Origin: Gammaproteobacteria bacterium | Lineage (GTDB): Bacteria > Pseudomonadota > Gammaproteobacteria > Steroidobacterales > Steroidobacteraceae | DNA length: 32,134 nucleotides | Direction: 5' to 3' | Assembly (NCBI GenBank): GCA_027307325.1 | Contig: DAHUXE010000107.1 | Coordinates: forward strand, 1 to 32,134 | In this document: positions 1-8,423 of the stretch, one piece after another | Numbering within the stretch: position 1 is the first letter of the stretch | Layout: every line of letters starts with the position of its first letter | Made by a program: the position numbers and the translations under genes | The notes under the pieces: model-generated | Databases searched by the model: none | What the model was told of the DNA's origin: nothing | What the model saw: the letters and a program-made list of their open reading frames with translations, nothing else

Positions 1-1633
1 TCCTCAAAATCTTCCCCACATTCGACTTCGGCAGGTCCTTCCTGAAATGCACGTGCTTCGGCACTTTGTAACCTGCAAGAGATTCACGCATATATTCAAT
101 AACAGCCTTCTCCGTGAGCGCCGGATCCTTGCGCACCACGAAGAGCGCGACCACTTCGCCTGAGTGCTCGTCGGGCTGGGCGACTGCGGCGGCCTCGAGG
201 ATCCCGGGATGCGCCGCGGCGACGGCCTCGACCTCGTTCGGGTAAACGTTGAAGCCCGACACCAGGATCATGTCCTTCTTGCGGTCCTCGATGAAGACGA
301 AGCCGCGCTCGTCCATGTGGCCGACGTCGCCGGTCCGCAGGTATCCGTCCGGCAGCATCACCTTGGCGGTCTCGTCCGGGCGGTTCCAGTAGCCCTTCAT
401 GACCTGCGGGCCGCGCACGCAGATCTCGCCGACCTTGCCGAGCGGCAGGTCGTTGCCGGCATCGTCCTTGATCGCGACCTCGGTGGAGGGGATCGGCACG
501 CCGATCGAGCCGTTGAAGTCCTCGGCCGGCGGGTTGATGCACGCGGCGGGCGAGGTCTCGGTGAGGCCCCAGGCCTGGGAGAGCACGCTGCCGGTCGCCT
601 CCTTCCACTTCGCCGCGACCGCGCCCTGCACTGCCATGCCGCCGCCGAGCGAGATCTTCAGTCCGCTGAAATCGATCTTGTCGAAGCCCGGCGCGTGCAG
701 CATCGCGTTGAAGAGCGTGTTGACGCCCGAGATGAAGTTGCACGGATAGCGCTGCATGTCGGCGATGAGGGACTTGATGTCGCGCGGATTGATGATGAGG
801 AGGTTCCGCCACCCGAGGCGCGCGAACACCATGCAGTTACAGGAGAGCGCGAAGATGTGATAGAGCGGGATGGCGGTGAGGAGCGTGCCCTGATCCGGCA
901 GGCTCTCGCCGATCCAGGCCTCCGCCTGCAGTACGTTCGTGCTCACGTTGCCGTGGGAGAGCATCGCGCCCTTGGAGACGCCGGTGGTGCCGCCCGTGTA
1001 CTGCAGGAACGCGAGATCGTCGGGGCCCAGCTCGACCGGTGCGAGCGGCAGGCTCTTGCCCGCGCTCACCGCCGACTTGAACGGCGTCGCTGCCGGGATA
1101 TGCCAGGGCGGCACCTGCTTCTTCACGCGCCGCACGACGAAGTTGACGATTGCGGACTTGGGGAAGGAGAGGAAATCGCCGACGGCGGTGACCAGCACGG
1201 TCTTGAGCTTCGTGTGCGGCAGCACCTTCTCCACGACCTGCGCGAAGTTCTCCAGCACCACGATGGCCGTCGCCCCCGCATCGGTGAGCTGGTGCTCGAG
1301 CTCCGGGGCGGTGTAGAGCGGGTTGGTGTTGACGACGACGAGCCCGGCCCGCAGCGCCCCGAACATGGCGACCGGATACTGCGGGCAGTTCGGCAGCATG
1401 ATGGCGATGCGGTCGCCCTTGTGGAACCCGGCGCGCTGCAGCCAGGCGCCGAAGGCGCGCGACAGTGCGTCGAGATGCCGGTAGGTGAGCGTCGCCCCCA
1501 TGAAGATGTAGGCCACCCGGTCGGCGTGCCTGGCGCAGGTCTCCTCGAGGAGCTGCTTCACCGAGCGCAGCTTCGAGGGGTCGACCTCCGCAGGCACGTA
1601 CGGCGGGTACGCCTTCAACCAGATCTTGTCCAT
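1..1633 (-). CDS. fadD: Long-chain fatty acid--CoA ligase (FadD-like), 3' end cut by window edge
   Basis: This enzyme activates free fatty acids to acyl-CoA with ATP and CoA, the entry step of beta-oxidation. The reading frame is open from the ATG at 1633 to base 1: 544 residues and still open, so the last 10-20 codons are missing (E. coli FadD has 561). The ATP/AMP motif YTGGTTGVSKG lies at residues 212-222, AWGLTET at 354-360, and the fatty acyl-CoA synthetase signature (YLRTGDVGHMDERGF, then DRKKDMILVSGFNVYPNEVE) at about 431-469. The C-terminal domain reaches the conserved PKSNVGKILR, whose lysine is needed for adenylation. It starts 3 bp after the tesA stop, so the two are probably cotranscribed: a thioesterase that frees fatty acids and a ligase that reactivates them. 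Other AMP-binding acyl ligases are possible but less likely given the signature. Confidence 0.93.
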   Translation of the reverse strand, partial: MDKIWLKAYPPYVPAEVDPSKLRSVKQLLEETCARHADRVAYIFMGATLTYRHLDALSRAFGAWLQRAGFHKGDRIAIMLPNCPQYPVAMFGALRAGLVVVNTNPLYTAPELEHQLTDAGATAIVVLENFAQVVEKVLPHTKLKTVLVTAVGDFLSFPKSAIVNFVVRRVKKQVPPWHIPAATPFKSAVSAGKSLPLAPVELGPDDLAFLQYTGGTTGVSKGAMLSHGNVSTNVLQAEAWIGESLPDQGTLLTAIPLYHIFALSCNCMVFARLGWRNLLIINPRDIKSLIADMQRYPCNFISGVNTLFNAMLHAPGFDKIDFSGLKISLGGGMAVQGAVAAKWKEATGSVLSQAWGLTETSPAACINPPAEDFNGSIGVPIPSTEVAIKDDAGNDLPLGKVGEICVRGPQVMKGYWNRPDETAKVMLPDGYLRTGDVGHMDERGFVFIEDRKKDMILVSGFNVYPNEVEAVAAAHPGILEAAAVAQPDEHSGEVVALFVVRKDPALTEKAVIEYMRESLAGYKVPKHVHFRKDLPKSNVGKILR

Positions 1634-1636
1634 CAA

Positions 1637-2290
1637 CTACCCCCGGGTGCGGTGTTTCTTCGCGAGGAGCGGTTCCAGGTACGGCCACACGGTATCGAGC
1701 ACCGGCGCTTCACCGCGCGCATTCGGGTGCAGCCCGTCGGCCTGCATGAGCGCCGGATCGAGCGCCACCTTCGCGAGCAGGAACGGCACCAGCGGCAGAT
1801 GATATTGGTTTGCGAGCTCCGGGAACACGCGCTCGAACTCGCCCGTGTAGCGTGGCCCGTAGTTGGGCGGAATGCGGATGCCGATGAGCAGCACCCGCGC
1901 CCCGGTCGCGCGCGCGAGGGCGACCATCCGCTCGAGGTTGGCGCGCAGCTCGCTCAACGGCAGCGCGCGCAACCCGTCGTTGGCGCCGAGCTCGAGAATC
2001 ACCAGTTGCGGTTTGTGGAGCCTGAGCGCGCGCGGCAACCGTTCGAGGCCGCCGCCGCTCGTCTCGCCGCTTTCGCTGGCATTGACGACCTCGTATCCGT
2101 ACCCTTGGACACGCAGTCGCTGCGCGAGCAATGCGACCCAACCCTCCTGTGGAGCGAGTCCGTATGCGGCGCTCAGGCTGTCACCGAAGACGAGGATGGT
2201 GCGGCCGGAGGCCGCCTCGGCCCCGAGCGCAATGAGCAGCACGCCTAAGCCGAGCGCGCCGGCGCCGGCTAGCTTTGACTTCGTTCTCAA
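1637..2290 (-). CDS. tesA: Periplasmic SGNH esterase / acyl-CoA thioesterase I (TesA-like)
   Basis: A 217-residue SGNH-family hydrolase of the TesA/arylesterase type, which cleaves thioesters and esters of fatty acids in the periplasm. SGNH blocks are visible: FGDSLSAAYG with nucleophile Ser38, Gly in SGETSGGG (about 74-81), GAND with Asn104, and DGLHPN with Asp185/His188. I chose the TTG at 2290: it follows GAGG with 9-nt spacing and gives a normal signal peptide (RTKSK, hydrophobic GALGLGVLLIALGAEA, then A-S). An ATG at 2341 would add 17 residues before the signal and overlap the divergent ATPase gene by 110 bp. Even with TTG the 5' end overlaps that gene by 59 bp. tesA next to ybbA-ybbP is the E. 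coli arrangement. The family call is firm; the start is inferred. Confidence 0.88.
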   Translation of the reverse strand: MRTKSKLAGAGALGLGVLLIALGAEAASGRTILVFGDSLSAAYGLAPQEGWVALLAQRLRVQGYGYEVVNASESGETSGGGLERLPRALRLHKPQLVILELGANDGLRALPLSELRANLERMVALARATGARVLLIGIRIPPNYGPRYTGEFERVFPELANQYHLPLVPFLLAKVALDPALMQADGLHPNARGEAPVLDTVWPYLEPLLAKKHRTRG

Positions 2291-2939
2291 GGCCGAAAAC
2301 CTCGTCAAGCAGGTTAGCAGTCCGGAAGGCGCGCTGACCATCGTCGATTCCGTGTCGCTCGCGATCGCGCGCGGGGAGTCGGTGGCGGTTGCAGGTCCCT
2401 CGGGAGCCGGCAAGTCGACGCTGCTCGCGCTGCTCGCCGGTCTCGACACCCCCACCTCGGGGAGCGTGCTGCTCGAGGGCACCGACCTGACCCGGCTCGA
2501 CGAGGACGGCCGGGCGCGCCTGCGCGCGCAGCGTGTCGGCTTCGTGTTCCAGTCGTTCCACCTGATTCCGGCGCTCACCGCGCTCGAGAACGTGATGCTG
2601 CCCCTCGAGCTCGCCGGGAGCAGCGAGGCACGCCGCGCGGCGGCCGAGACGCTGAGCCGCGTCGGGCTCAAAGACCGCACCAACCATTACCCGCGCCAGC
2701 TCTCGGGGGGCGAGCAGCAGCGCGTCGCGCTCGCGCGCGCCTTCGTCACCCGGCCGGCGGTGCTGTTCGCGGACGAGCCTACCGGGAACCTCGATACCGT
2801 CACCGGCGCGCGGGTCGGGGAGCTGCTCTTCGAGCTGAACGCGAGCGCCCACACGACGCTCGTCCTCGTGACCCACGACCGCGAGCTCGCCGCACGCTGC
2901 GGACGGACGCTGCGCATGGAAGCCGGGCGGATCGTATGA
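2232..2939 (+). CDS. ybbA: ABC transporter ATP-binding protein (YbbA/LolD type)
   Basis: A 235-residue ATPase of the LolD/MacB-like class that works with FtsX-type permeases on lipids or lipoproteins rather than ordinary solutes. Walker A is GPSGAGKST (55-63), the Q-loop is VFQSFHL (105-111), the signature is LSGGEQQR (157-164), Walker B is AVLFADEP (176-183) and the switch histidine is in VTHDR (213-217). The ATG at 2232 has only a weak upstream ribosome site. The first 14 residues are Ser/Pro/Ala-rich and lie antisense to the tesA signal-peptide region, so the start is less certain than the rest. The stop overlaps the permease start as ATGA (2936-2939), which implies translational coupling. 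Divergence from tesA is shared with E. coli tesA-ybbA-ybbP. Confidence 0.93.
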   Translation: MSSTPKPSAPAPASFDFVLKAENLVKQVSSPEGALTIVDSVSLAIARGESVAVAGPSGAGKSTLLALLAGLDTPTSGSVLLEGTDLTRLDEDGRARLRAQRVGFVFQSFHLIPALTALENVMLPLELAGSSEARRAAAETLSRVGLKDRTNHYPRQLSGGEQQRVALARAFVTRPAVLFADEPTGNLDTVTGARVGELLFELNASAHTTLVLVTHDRELAARCGRTLRMEAGRIV

Positions 2940-5428
2940 AGGCGGCAGCGCTGGCGCTGCGAACCCTGGCGCGCGAGTGGCGCTCGGGAGAGCTCGGCGT
3001 GCTGCTGCTCGCGCTCACCGTGGCGGTCGCGGCTCTCACGGGCGTCGGCTTCCTGGTCGGGCGCATCAGCGCCGCCGTGGCGCTGCAGGCGAGTTCGGTG
3101 CTCGCGGCCGACGTACGCCTGAGCTCACCCCGGCCGCTGAGCGACGACTATTTTTCCGAGGCCACGCGCCGCGGGCTTAGCACCGCGAGGAGCACCTCAC
3201 TCCTCTCGGTGGTCTTCAACGGCGACGCGAGTCAGCTCACCAACGTGACGGCCGTGACGGCCGGCTATCCGCTCCGCGGCCGGCTGCTCCTCGCCGCGGA
3301 GCCCTTCGCACCGGGCGCGCCGGCGGCCGGTATCCCGCCGCCGGGCGAGGTCTGGCCCGCCTCGAAGCTGCTCGCCGCGGTCGGCGGCGGGGTCGGCTCG
3401 CAGTTGTCGATCGGCGCGGCCACCTTCCGCGTGACGCGCGTCCTCATCTCGCGCCCCGACCAGGGCGGCACCTTCGCCGAGCTCGCGCCGAGCCTCATCA
3501 TGAACGCGGCGGACCTGCCGGCGACACGCCTCATCCAGCCCGGGAGCCGCGCGAGCTATGCCGGCCTCTTCGCCGGGCAGCGCGCCGCGATCGATGAGTT
3601 CAAGGCCTGGCTTTCGGACCACAAGCTGCGCGGCGAGCGGCTGCGTGACATCACCGACGCCAGCCCCCAGGTGCGCAACGCCGTCGACCGCGCCGGCCGG
3701 TTCCTGAGTCTCGCCAGCCTGGTGAGCGTGCTCTTGTGCGCGATTGCGGTGGCGATGGCGGCGCGGCGCTACGTGCACCGGCACCTCGACACCGTGGCGC
3801 TGCTCAAGACCCTCGGTGCGACGCGTGCCTTCACGCTCGCGGTCGCCGTGCTGCAACTGCTCGCGCTCGCGCTGGTTGCGTCGCTCCTCGGCGCGGTTCT
3901 CGGCTTCCTCGCGCAGGAGTGGCTGCTGCGCACCATCCGCGGACTGCTCGCGGTGACCGAGCTGCCGGCGCCGGGGGCCGCGCCGCTCGCTCGCGGGTTC
4001 ATGACGGCGATCGCGGTGCTCGCCGGGTTCGCGCTGCCGCCGCTCATTCAGCTCGGGCGCGTGCCGGCGCTGCGCGTCCTGCGCCGCGACGTCGGTCCGC
4101 CGCCGCCGCTCATGCTGCTCGCCTTCGGCCCGGCGGTTGCGGTGGTGGCGCTCCTCATCTACTGGGTGGTGCGGGATGCGCGGCTGTTCCTCTATCTGGC
4201 CGTCGGGCTCGCGGCGTTCGTCGCGGTGCTTGCCGTTGCCGGCACGGGGCTGGTGCTCGCCGCCGGGCGCCTCCGCGGGCGCGTGGGGGTGGCGTGGCGC
4301 TTCGGGGTGGCGAACCTGAGCCGCCGCCGTGTCGAGAGCGTCGTGCAGCTCGTGGCCTTCGGCGCCGGGATCATGGTGCTGCTGCTGCTCGGCATCATTC
4401 GCGACGATCTCAACAGCGACTGGAAGCGCACCCTCCCGCCCGATCTTCCCAACTACTTCTTCATCAACATCCCGCCTGCCGAGCGTGACGCCTTCGTCCG
4501 CTTCGTCGAGCAGCAGGGCGCGCGCACCACGCGCGTGCTGCCCATGATTCGCGGGCGCCTCATCGCCATCGACGGGCGCGCGATCGACGCGGGGCGCCGC
4601 GGCGGCCGGGGAGAGGAGGAGAGTTTCGCGACGCGCGAGCAGAACCTCACCTGGACCACCGACTTAGGTGCCGACAACCGTATCGTCGCCGGGCGCTGGT
4701 GGACGCAGCAGGACTCAGGCAGGCCGCTGGTGTCGCTCGCGACCGAGTTCCAGGAGGCGCTCGGGGTGGTCGTCGGCGACCGGCTGACCTTCGATGTCGG
4801 CGGCGAGACCATCGAGGCCACGGTCGCGAGCATCCGCAAGGTGAAGTGGGACAGCTTCCGGCCGAACTTCTTCATCGTGTTCGCGCCCGGGGTGCTGGAC
4901 CGCGTGGCCGGAACCTACATGACGAGCGCGTACTTCAGGCCCGGCACGGCGCGCACGCTCGCCGAGCTCGCGCACCGCTTCCCGAGCGTCTCGATCTTCG
5001 ACATCGAGGAGCTGCTCGATCAGGTGCGCGCCGTGCTCGACAAGGCGGCGCTCGCGGTGCAGAGCGTCTTCGTCTTCACGCTGTTCGCGGGACTCACGGT
5101 GCTGCTCGCGGCGGTGCAGTCGAGCCGCGACGAGCGGCGCTACGAGAGCGCGATGCTGCGTACGCTCGGCGCGAGCCGCGGCACGGTGGTGCAGGGGGTG
5201 CTCGCGGAGTTCGTGACCTTAGGAGCCCTCTCCGGGCTCATCGCCGCGGCCGGCGCCTCGCTCGCCGCCTACTTCCTCACGACGCGCTGGCTCGAGCTGC
5301 GCTACACGTTCGATCTCACGCCCTGGGCGGTCGGCGTCGTGGGTGGAGCCCTGCTGGTGGCGGCCGGCGGCTGGCTCGCAACGCGCTCGGTGGTCAATCA
5401 GCCGCCGCTCACGACGCTGCGGGCCTGA
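2936..5428 (+). CDS. ybbP: Large FtsX-family ABC permease (YbbP-like)
   Basis: An 830-residue inner-membrane permease, close to the E. coli YbbP length (about 800). It has an N-terminal membrane anchor (about 18-45), a first periplasmic domain, a first FtsX core with helices near 257-275, 297-330 and 349-373, and central helices at about 392-447. Next come a helix near 463-487, a second periplasmic domain and a C-terminal FtsX core (about 705-780 and 796-820) holding SSRDERRYESAMLRTLGASR, typical of MacB/FtsX permeases. It overlaps ybbA by 4 bp and with it forms one transporter. The substrate of YbbAP-type systems is poorly defined; the pairing with TesA points to lipids or hydrophobic esters, which is inference. 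The last 31 bp overlap the 3' end of nirD on the other strand. Confidence 0.92.
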   Translation: MKAAALALRTLAREWRSGELGVLLLALTVAVAALTGVGFLVGRISAAVALQASSVLAADVRLSSPRPLSDDYFSEATRRGLSTARSTSLLSVVFNGDASQLTNVTAVTAGYPLRGRLLLAAEPFAPGAPAAGIPPPGEVWPASKLLAAVGGGVGSQLSIGAATFRVTRVLISRPDQGGTFAELAPSLIMNAADLPATRLIQPGSRASYAGLFAGQRAAIDEFKAWLSDHKLRGERLRDITDASPQVRNAVDRAGRFLSLASLVSVLLCAIAVAMAARRYVHRHLDTVALLKTLGATRAFTLAVAVLQLLALALVASLLGAVLGFLAQEWLLRTIRGLLAVTELPAPGAAPLARGFMTAIAVLAGFALPPLIQLGRVPALRVLRRDVGPPPPLMLLAFGPAVAVVALLIYWVVRDARLFLYLAVGLAAFVAVLAVAGTGLVLAAGRLRGRVGVAWRFGVANLSRRRVESVVQLVAFGAGIMVLLLLGIIRDDLNSDWKRTLPPDLPNYFFINIPPAERDAFVRFVEQQGARTTRVLPMIRGRLIAIDGRAIDAGRRGGRGEEESFATREQNLTWTTDLGADNRIVAGRWWTQQDSGRPLVSLATEFQEALGVVVGDRLTFDVGGETIEATVASIRKVKWDSFRPNFFIVFAPGVLDRVAGTYMTSAYFRPGTARTLAELAHRFPSVSIFDIEELLDQVRAVLDKAALAVQSVFVFTLFAGLTVLLAAVQSSRDERRYESAMLRTLGASRGTVVQGVLAEFVTLGALSGLIAAAGASLAAYFLTTRWLELRYTFDLTPWAVGVVGGALLVAAGGWLATRSVVNQPPLTTLRA

Positions 5429-5778
5429 GGCTCCTCACGGCCCTTGGCGGTTCTCGCCGCTGGACGTGGCGTGACCTCGAGCCACACGTCCCCGTCGACG
5501 ATCCGCACCGGGTAGCGGCCCGTGCAACCCTCGTCCGGCGCTTCCGCCGCGCCGTCACGGAGCCCGATCACCCAGCCGTGCAGCGGGCAGGTGACCTGCT
5601 CGCCGTGCACGATGCCCTGCGACAAGGGCCCGCCCTTGTGCGGACAGCGGTCGCGCAGGGCGAAGACCCGATTGTCGGCCGTGCGAAATACGGCGATGGT
5701 GGTTCCGGCGACCTCGACCACGCGGGCGCCGAGCGCGGGGATGTCGCTGATGGCGCAGATCCTCGACCACTCGCTCAT
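5398..5778 (-). CDS. nirD: Nitrite reductase (NADH) small subunit, Rieske-type
   Basis: A 126-residue Rieske-fold protein, the small subunit of cytoplasmic NADH-dependent nitrite reductase. Cluster ligands are visible: CPH (Cys45, His47) and CPLH (Cys64, His67), so it keeps the full 2Fe-2S set that many enterobacterial NirD proteins have lost. This resembles the assimilatory NirD/NasE type. The start ATG overlaps the nirB stop (ATGA), which implies coupled translation and a fixed subunit ratio. The 3' end overlaps the convergent permease gene by 31 bp. The C-terminal tail after about residue 105 is charged, low in complexity and unlikely to be structured. A stand-alone Rieske ferredoxin is the alternative, but the nirB junction argues for NirD. 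Confidence 0.93.
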   Translation of the reverse strand: MSEWSRICAISDIPALGARVVEVAGTTIAVFRTADNRVFALRDRCPHKGGPLSQGIVHGEQVTCPLHGWVIGLRDGAAEAPDEGCTGRYPVRIVDGDVWLEVTPRPAARTAKGREEPQARSVVSGG

Positions 5779-8228
5779 TGCCGCGTGACCTCGCTCTCGG
5801 ACGTCACGCGCAGCGACTCGAATTCATGCCGGGCCACGCCCGCGACCCGTTCCTTCCAGGGGTCGGGCTCCCCGCTGATCGCGAACTGCAGCCGCTCGTA
5901 GAGCGCCTTGCGCTGCGCGCGGTCGCTGACCACCCTCGCCTTGCAGTAGTCGAGTCCGACGCGCGCCACGAAATGCACGGTGCGTTCCAGGTAATAGCCT
6001 TCCTCCCGGTACAGCTGCAGGAAGGCGCCGGCGTACTCCAGCACCTCCTCCCGGGTTTCCACCTTGGCGAAGAATTGCGCCACCTCGGTCTTGGTACCGC
6101 CGTTTCCGGCGACGTGGATCTCCCAGCCCGAGTCCACCGCAATCACGCCGACGTCCTTGATGCCGGCCTCGGCGCAATTGCGCGGGCAGCCGGAGACCGC
6201 CAGTTTCACCTTGTGCGGGGCGTACATGCGCCACAGCGCCTGTTCGAGCTCGATGCCCATCCGGGTCGAGTCCTGGACGCCGAACCGGCACCACTCCGAG
6301 CCCACGCAGGTCTTCACCGTCCGCAGCGCCTTGGCATAGGCGTGGCCCGAGGGCATATCGAGATCGCGCCATACGGCCGGCAGATCCTCCTTGCGGACGC
6401 CGAGCAGATCGATGCGCTGGCCGCCGGTGATCTTGACCGTCGGAATCCGGTACTTGTCGACCACGTCGGCGATGCGGCGCAGCTCCGCGGCGCTGGTCGA
6501 GCCGCCCCACATCCGCGGCACCACCGAGTAGGTGCCGTTCTTCTGGATGTTGGCATGCGCGCGCTCGTTGATGAACCGCGATTGCGGATCGTCCTGCGCC
6601 TCGCGCGGCCACGTCGACAGCACGTAATAATTGAGCGCCGGCCTGCACCTGGCGCAGCCGTTCACCGTGCGCCAGGCCATCATCTTCATGGCCGCGTCCA
6701 CCGAGAGCAGGTGCTGCTCGCGGATCGTGCGGCGCACTTCCTCGTGGGTGTGCTCGGTGCAGGGGCACAGCGGCTTCGCCCTGGGAGCAGGCGAATAGTC
6801 CCCGCCGGCTGTGATCGCCAGCAGCTGCTCGACGAGACCGGTGCAGGAGCCGCAGGACGAGGAGGCCTTGGTGCGCTTGCGCACCTCCTCGAGCGTGAAG
6901 AGGCCCTGTTCCTTGATGGCCTTGACGATCGTGCCCTTAGCTACGCCGTTGCAGCCGCATACCTCCATCGCGTCCGTCATGGCCGCGGCGCGCTCGCGCC
7001 CCTGGTAGCCGCCGTTGCCAAGGTTGCGGTCGCCGTACATGAGCTGCGGACGCAGCGGCGCGACGTTCGTGCCCTCGCGCAGCAGCTTGAAGTACCAGGC
7101 GCCGTCGGCGGCATCGCCGTACATGACGCTGCCGATGAGCTTGTCGTCCCTGATCACGAGCTTCTTGTAGACGCCGGCCGCCGGATCCGAGAGCACGATC
7201 TCTTCCGCGCCCCTGCCGCCCTGGAAGTCGCCGGCCGAGAACAGGTCGATCCCGGTCACCTTGAGGCGCGCGGAGGGCACCGAGCCGCAGTAGCGCCCGA
7301 TGCCGTACTGCGCCAGATGGTTGGCGGCGACCTTGGCCATCTCGAAGAGCGGCGCTACCAGCCCGTAGGCAACGCCGCGGTGGCTCACGCATTCACCCAC
7401 GGCATAGATGCGCGGATCGAAGGTCTGCATCGTATCGTTGACGACGATCCCACGGTCGCAGTGCAGGCGCGCCGATTCGGCGAGTTCGGTGTTGGGGCGA
7501 ATGCCGACGGCCATCACGACGAGCTGTGCCGGCAGCCGGCGCCCGTCGGCGAGCTCGACCGCGCACACCCGTCCCGCGGCGTCGCCGAGCACGGCCTGCG
7601 TCTTCGCCTCGAGAACGAAGCCGATGCCGCGCGCCTCGAGCGATTCCTTGAGCAGCAGCGCCGCCGCCCGGTCGAGCTGCCTTTCCATAAGCCAGGGCAT
7701 GAGGTGCACCACCGTGACTCTCATGCCGCGCGCCCTGAGTCCATTGGCGGCCTCGAGCCCGAGCAGGCCTCCGCCGATCACGACCGCATCGGAGAAGCGC
7801 GCGGCTGCCTCGATCATGCTCCGGGTGTCCTGGGCGTCGCGGTAGGTGATGACGCCTTCGAGCTCCTTGCCCGGGAGCGGCAGAATCACCGGCCGCGAGC
7901 CGGTCGCAAGCAGCAGCCGGTCGTAGTGCGCGGCCGTGCCGTCCTCGCTCACGACGCGCCGGGCGGTGCGGTCGAGCTTCACCACCTTGCTGTCGAGGTG
8001 CAGGCGGATGCCGTGGCGCTCGTACCAGATGAGGTCGTTGAGGATGATCTCCGGCAGCGTCTGTTCGCCGGAGAGCACCGGCGACAGCAGGATCCGGTTG
8101 TAGTTGGGCAAGGGCTCTGCGCCGAATACGGTGATGTCGTAGAGGTCGGGCGCGTACTTCAGCAGCTCCTCGAGCGTGCGCCCGCCCGCCATGCCGTTAC
8201 CGACCACGACCAAACGCTGCTTCTGCAT
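5775..8228 (-). CDS. nirB: Nitrite reductase (NADH) large subunit
   Basis: An 817-residue siroheme enzyme that reduces nitrite to ammonium with NADH in the cytoplasm. Domain order: FAD/NAD-binding reductase (about 1-400; VVGNGMAGGRTLEELL at the N-terminus, VVIGGGLLGLEAANGL for NAD), a BFD-like 2Fe-2S domain (CGCNGV...SCGSC, about 424-470) with a second Cys set (CPCTEHTHEEV and NGCARCRPALNYY), then the nitrite/sulfite reductase half-domains. The 4Fe-4S/siroheme ligands are CVGSEWC (about 641-647) and CPRNC (about 680-684). The ATG at 8228 has AGGGA a few bases upstream; codons upstream of it remain open but look non-coding. E. coli NirB has 847 residues. No nitrate reductase gene is in the window, so whether nitrate also feeds this pathway is unknown. 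It is probably driven by the sigma-54 promoter at 8270-8284. Confidence 0.96.
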   Translation of the reverse strand: MQKQRLVVVGNGMAGGRTLEELLKYAPDLYDITVFGAEPLPNYNRILLSPVLSGEQTLPEIILNDLIWYERHGIRLHLDSKVVKLDRTARRVVSEDGTAAHYDRLLLATGSRPVILPLPGKELEGVITYRDAQDTRSMIEAAARFSDAVVIGGGLLGLEAANGLRARGMRVTVVHLMPWLMERQLDRAAALLLKESLEARGIGFVLEAKTQAVLGDAAGRVCAVELADGRRLPAQLVVMAVGIRPNTELAESARLHCDRGIVVNDTMQTFDPRIYAVGECVSHRGVAYGLVAPLFEMAKVAANHLAQYGIGRYCGSVPSARLKVTGIDLFSAGDFQGGRGAEEIVLSDPAAGVYKKLVIRDDKLIGSVMYGDAADGAWYFKLLREGTNVAPLRPQLMYGDRNLGNGGYQGRERAAAMTDAMEVCGCNGVAKGTIVKAIKEQGLFTLEEVRKRTKASSSCGSCTGLVEQLLAITAGGDYSPAPRAKPLCPCTEHTHEEVRRTIREQHLLSVDAAMKMMAWRTVNGCARCRPALNYYVLSTWPREAQDDPQSRFINERAHANIQKNGTYSVVPRMWGGSTSAAELRRIADVVDKYRIPTVKITGGQRIDLLGVRKEDLPAVWRDLDMPSGHAYAKALRTVKTCVGSEWCRFGVQDSTRMGIELEQALWRMYAPHKVKLAVSGCPRNCAEAGIKDVGVIAVDSGWEIHVAGNGGTKTEVAQFFAKVETREEVLEYAGAFLQLYREEGYYLERTVHFVARVGLDYCKARVVSDRAQRKALYERLQFAISGEPDPWKERVAGVARHEFESLRVTSESEVTRQ

Positions 8229-8254
8229 GCCGATTCCCTGCGCTCGCCCCGCTA

Positions 8255-8263
8255 CCCCTGGGG
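8255..8263. promoter_or_regulatory. Palindrome CCCCTGGGG at predicted nirB start site
   Basis: CCCCTGGGG in the wider context GCTACCCCTGGGGAGCAG. Its centre (8259) sits at about -1 of the transcript predicted from the sigma-54 element. A second copy lies at 8453-8461. The 1-nt centre rules out an RNA hairpin, so a protein operator is more plausible. The function is inferred. Confidence 0.4.
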
Positions 8264-8269
8264 AGCAGA

Positions 8270-8284
8270 GCAAGATCGGTGCCA
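8270..8284 (-). promoter_or_regulatory. Sigma-54 (-24/-12) promoter for nirBD
   Basis: On the minus strand the sequence reads TGGCACCGATCTTGC followed by T. This matches the RpoN consensus TGGCAC-N5-TTGCW, with the invariant GG and GC 10 nt apart. The predicted transcript start is near 8258, giving a leader of about 30 nt that holds the nirB ribosome site. RpoN promoters need an enhancer-binding activator, and a candidate NtrC dyad lies upstream at 8325-8341. Confidence 0.75.
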
Positions 8285-8324
8285 CCCCGCGCGGCGCGGG
8301 ATCCGTGCCCCTGGCCCTCGCACC

Positions 8325-8341
8325 TGCACCGATTCGGGGCA
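8325..8341. promoter_or_regulatory. NtrC-like binding dyad
   Basis: TGCACCGATTCGGGGCA matches the NtrC dyad TGCACY-N5-RGTGCA except for one base in the right half (GGGGCA instead of GGTGCA). Its centre is about 75 bp upstream of the predicted nirB start and 117 bp upstream of the predicted channel-gene start, so one site could serve both sigma-54 promoters. A perfect 8-bp inverted repeat links its left half (GCACCGAT, 8326-8333) with ATCGGTGC in the nirB promoter (8275-8282). Confidence 0.5.
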
Positions 8342-8423
8342 CGCCCGGCCGCTTTGCGTCAGCCTGGATCAGGACGTGCGGCCCACCCTGCGGCTCGAAG
8401 CCTGGAAGGAGGCGCGGTGGCCG

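Noticed and set aside
164-2248. Long open frame on the plus strand across fadD and tesA
   Set aside because: It is antisense to two clear enzyme genes, is rich in Arg, His, Glu and Ala without any domain pattern, and reflects the low stop-codon density of GC-rich DNA.
8275-8333. Nested inverted repeats suggesting a leader RNA or riboswitch
   Set aside because: The arms coincide with the sigma-54 promoter and the NtrC-like site, and the region lies upstream of both predicted transcript starts, so it would not be transcribed as a leader.
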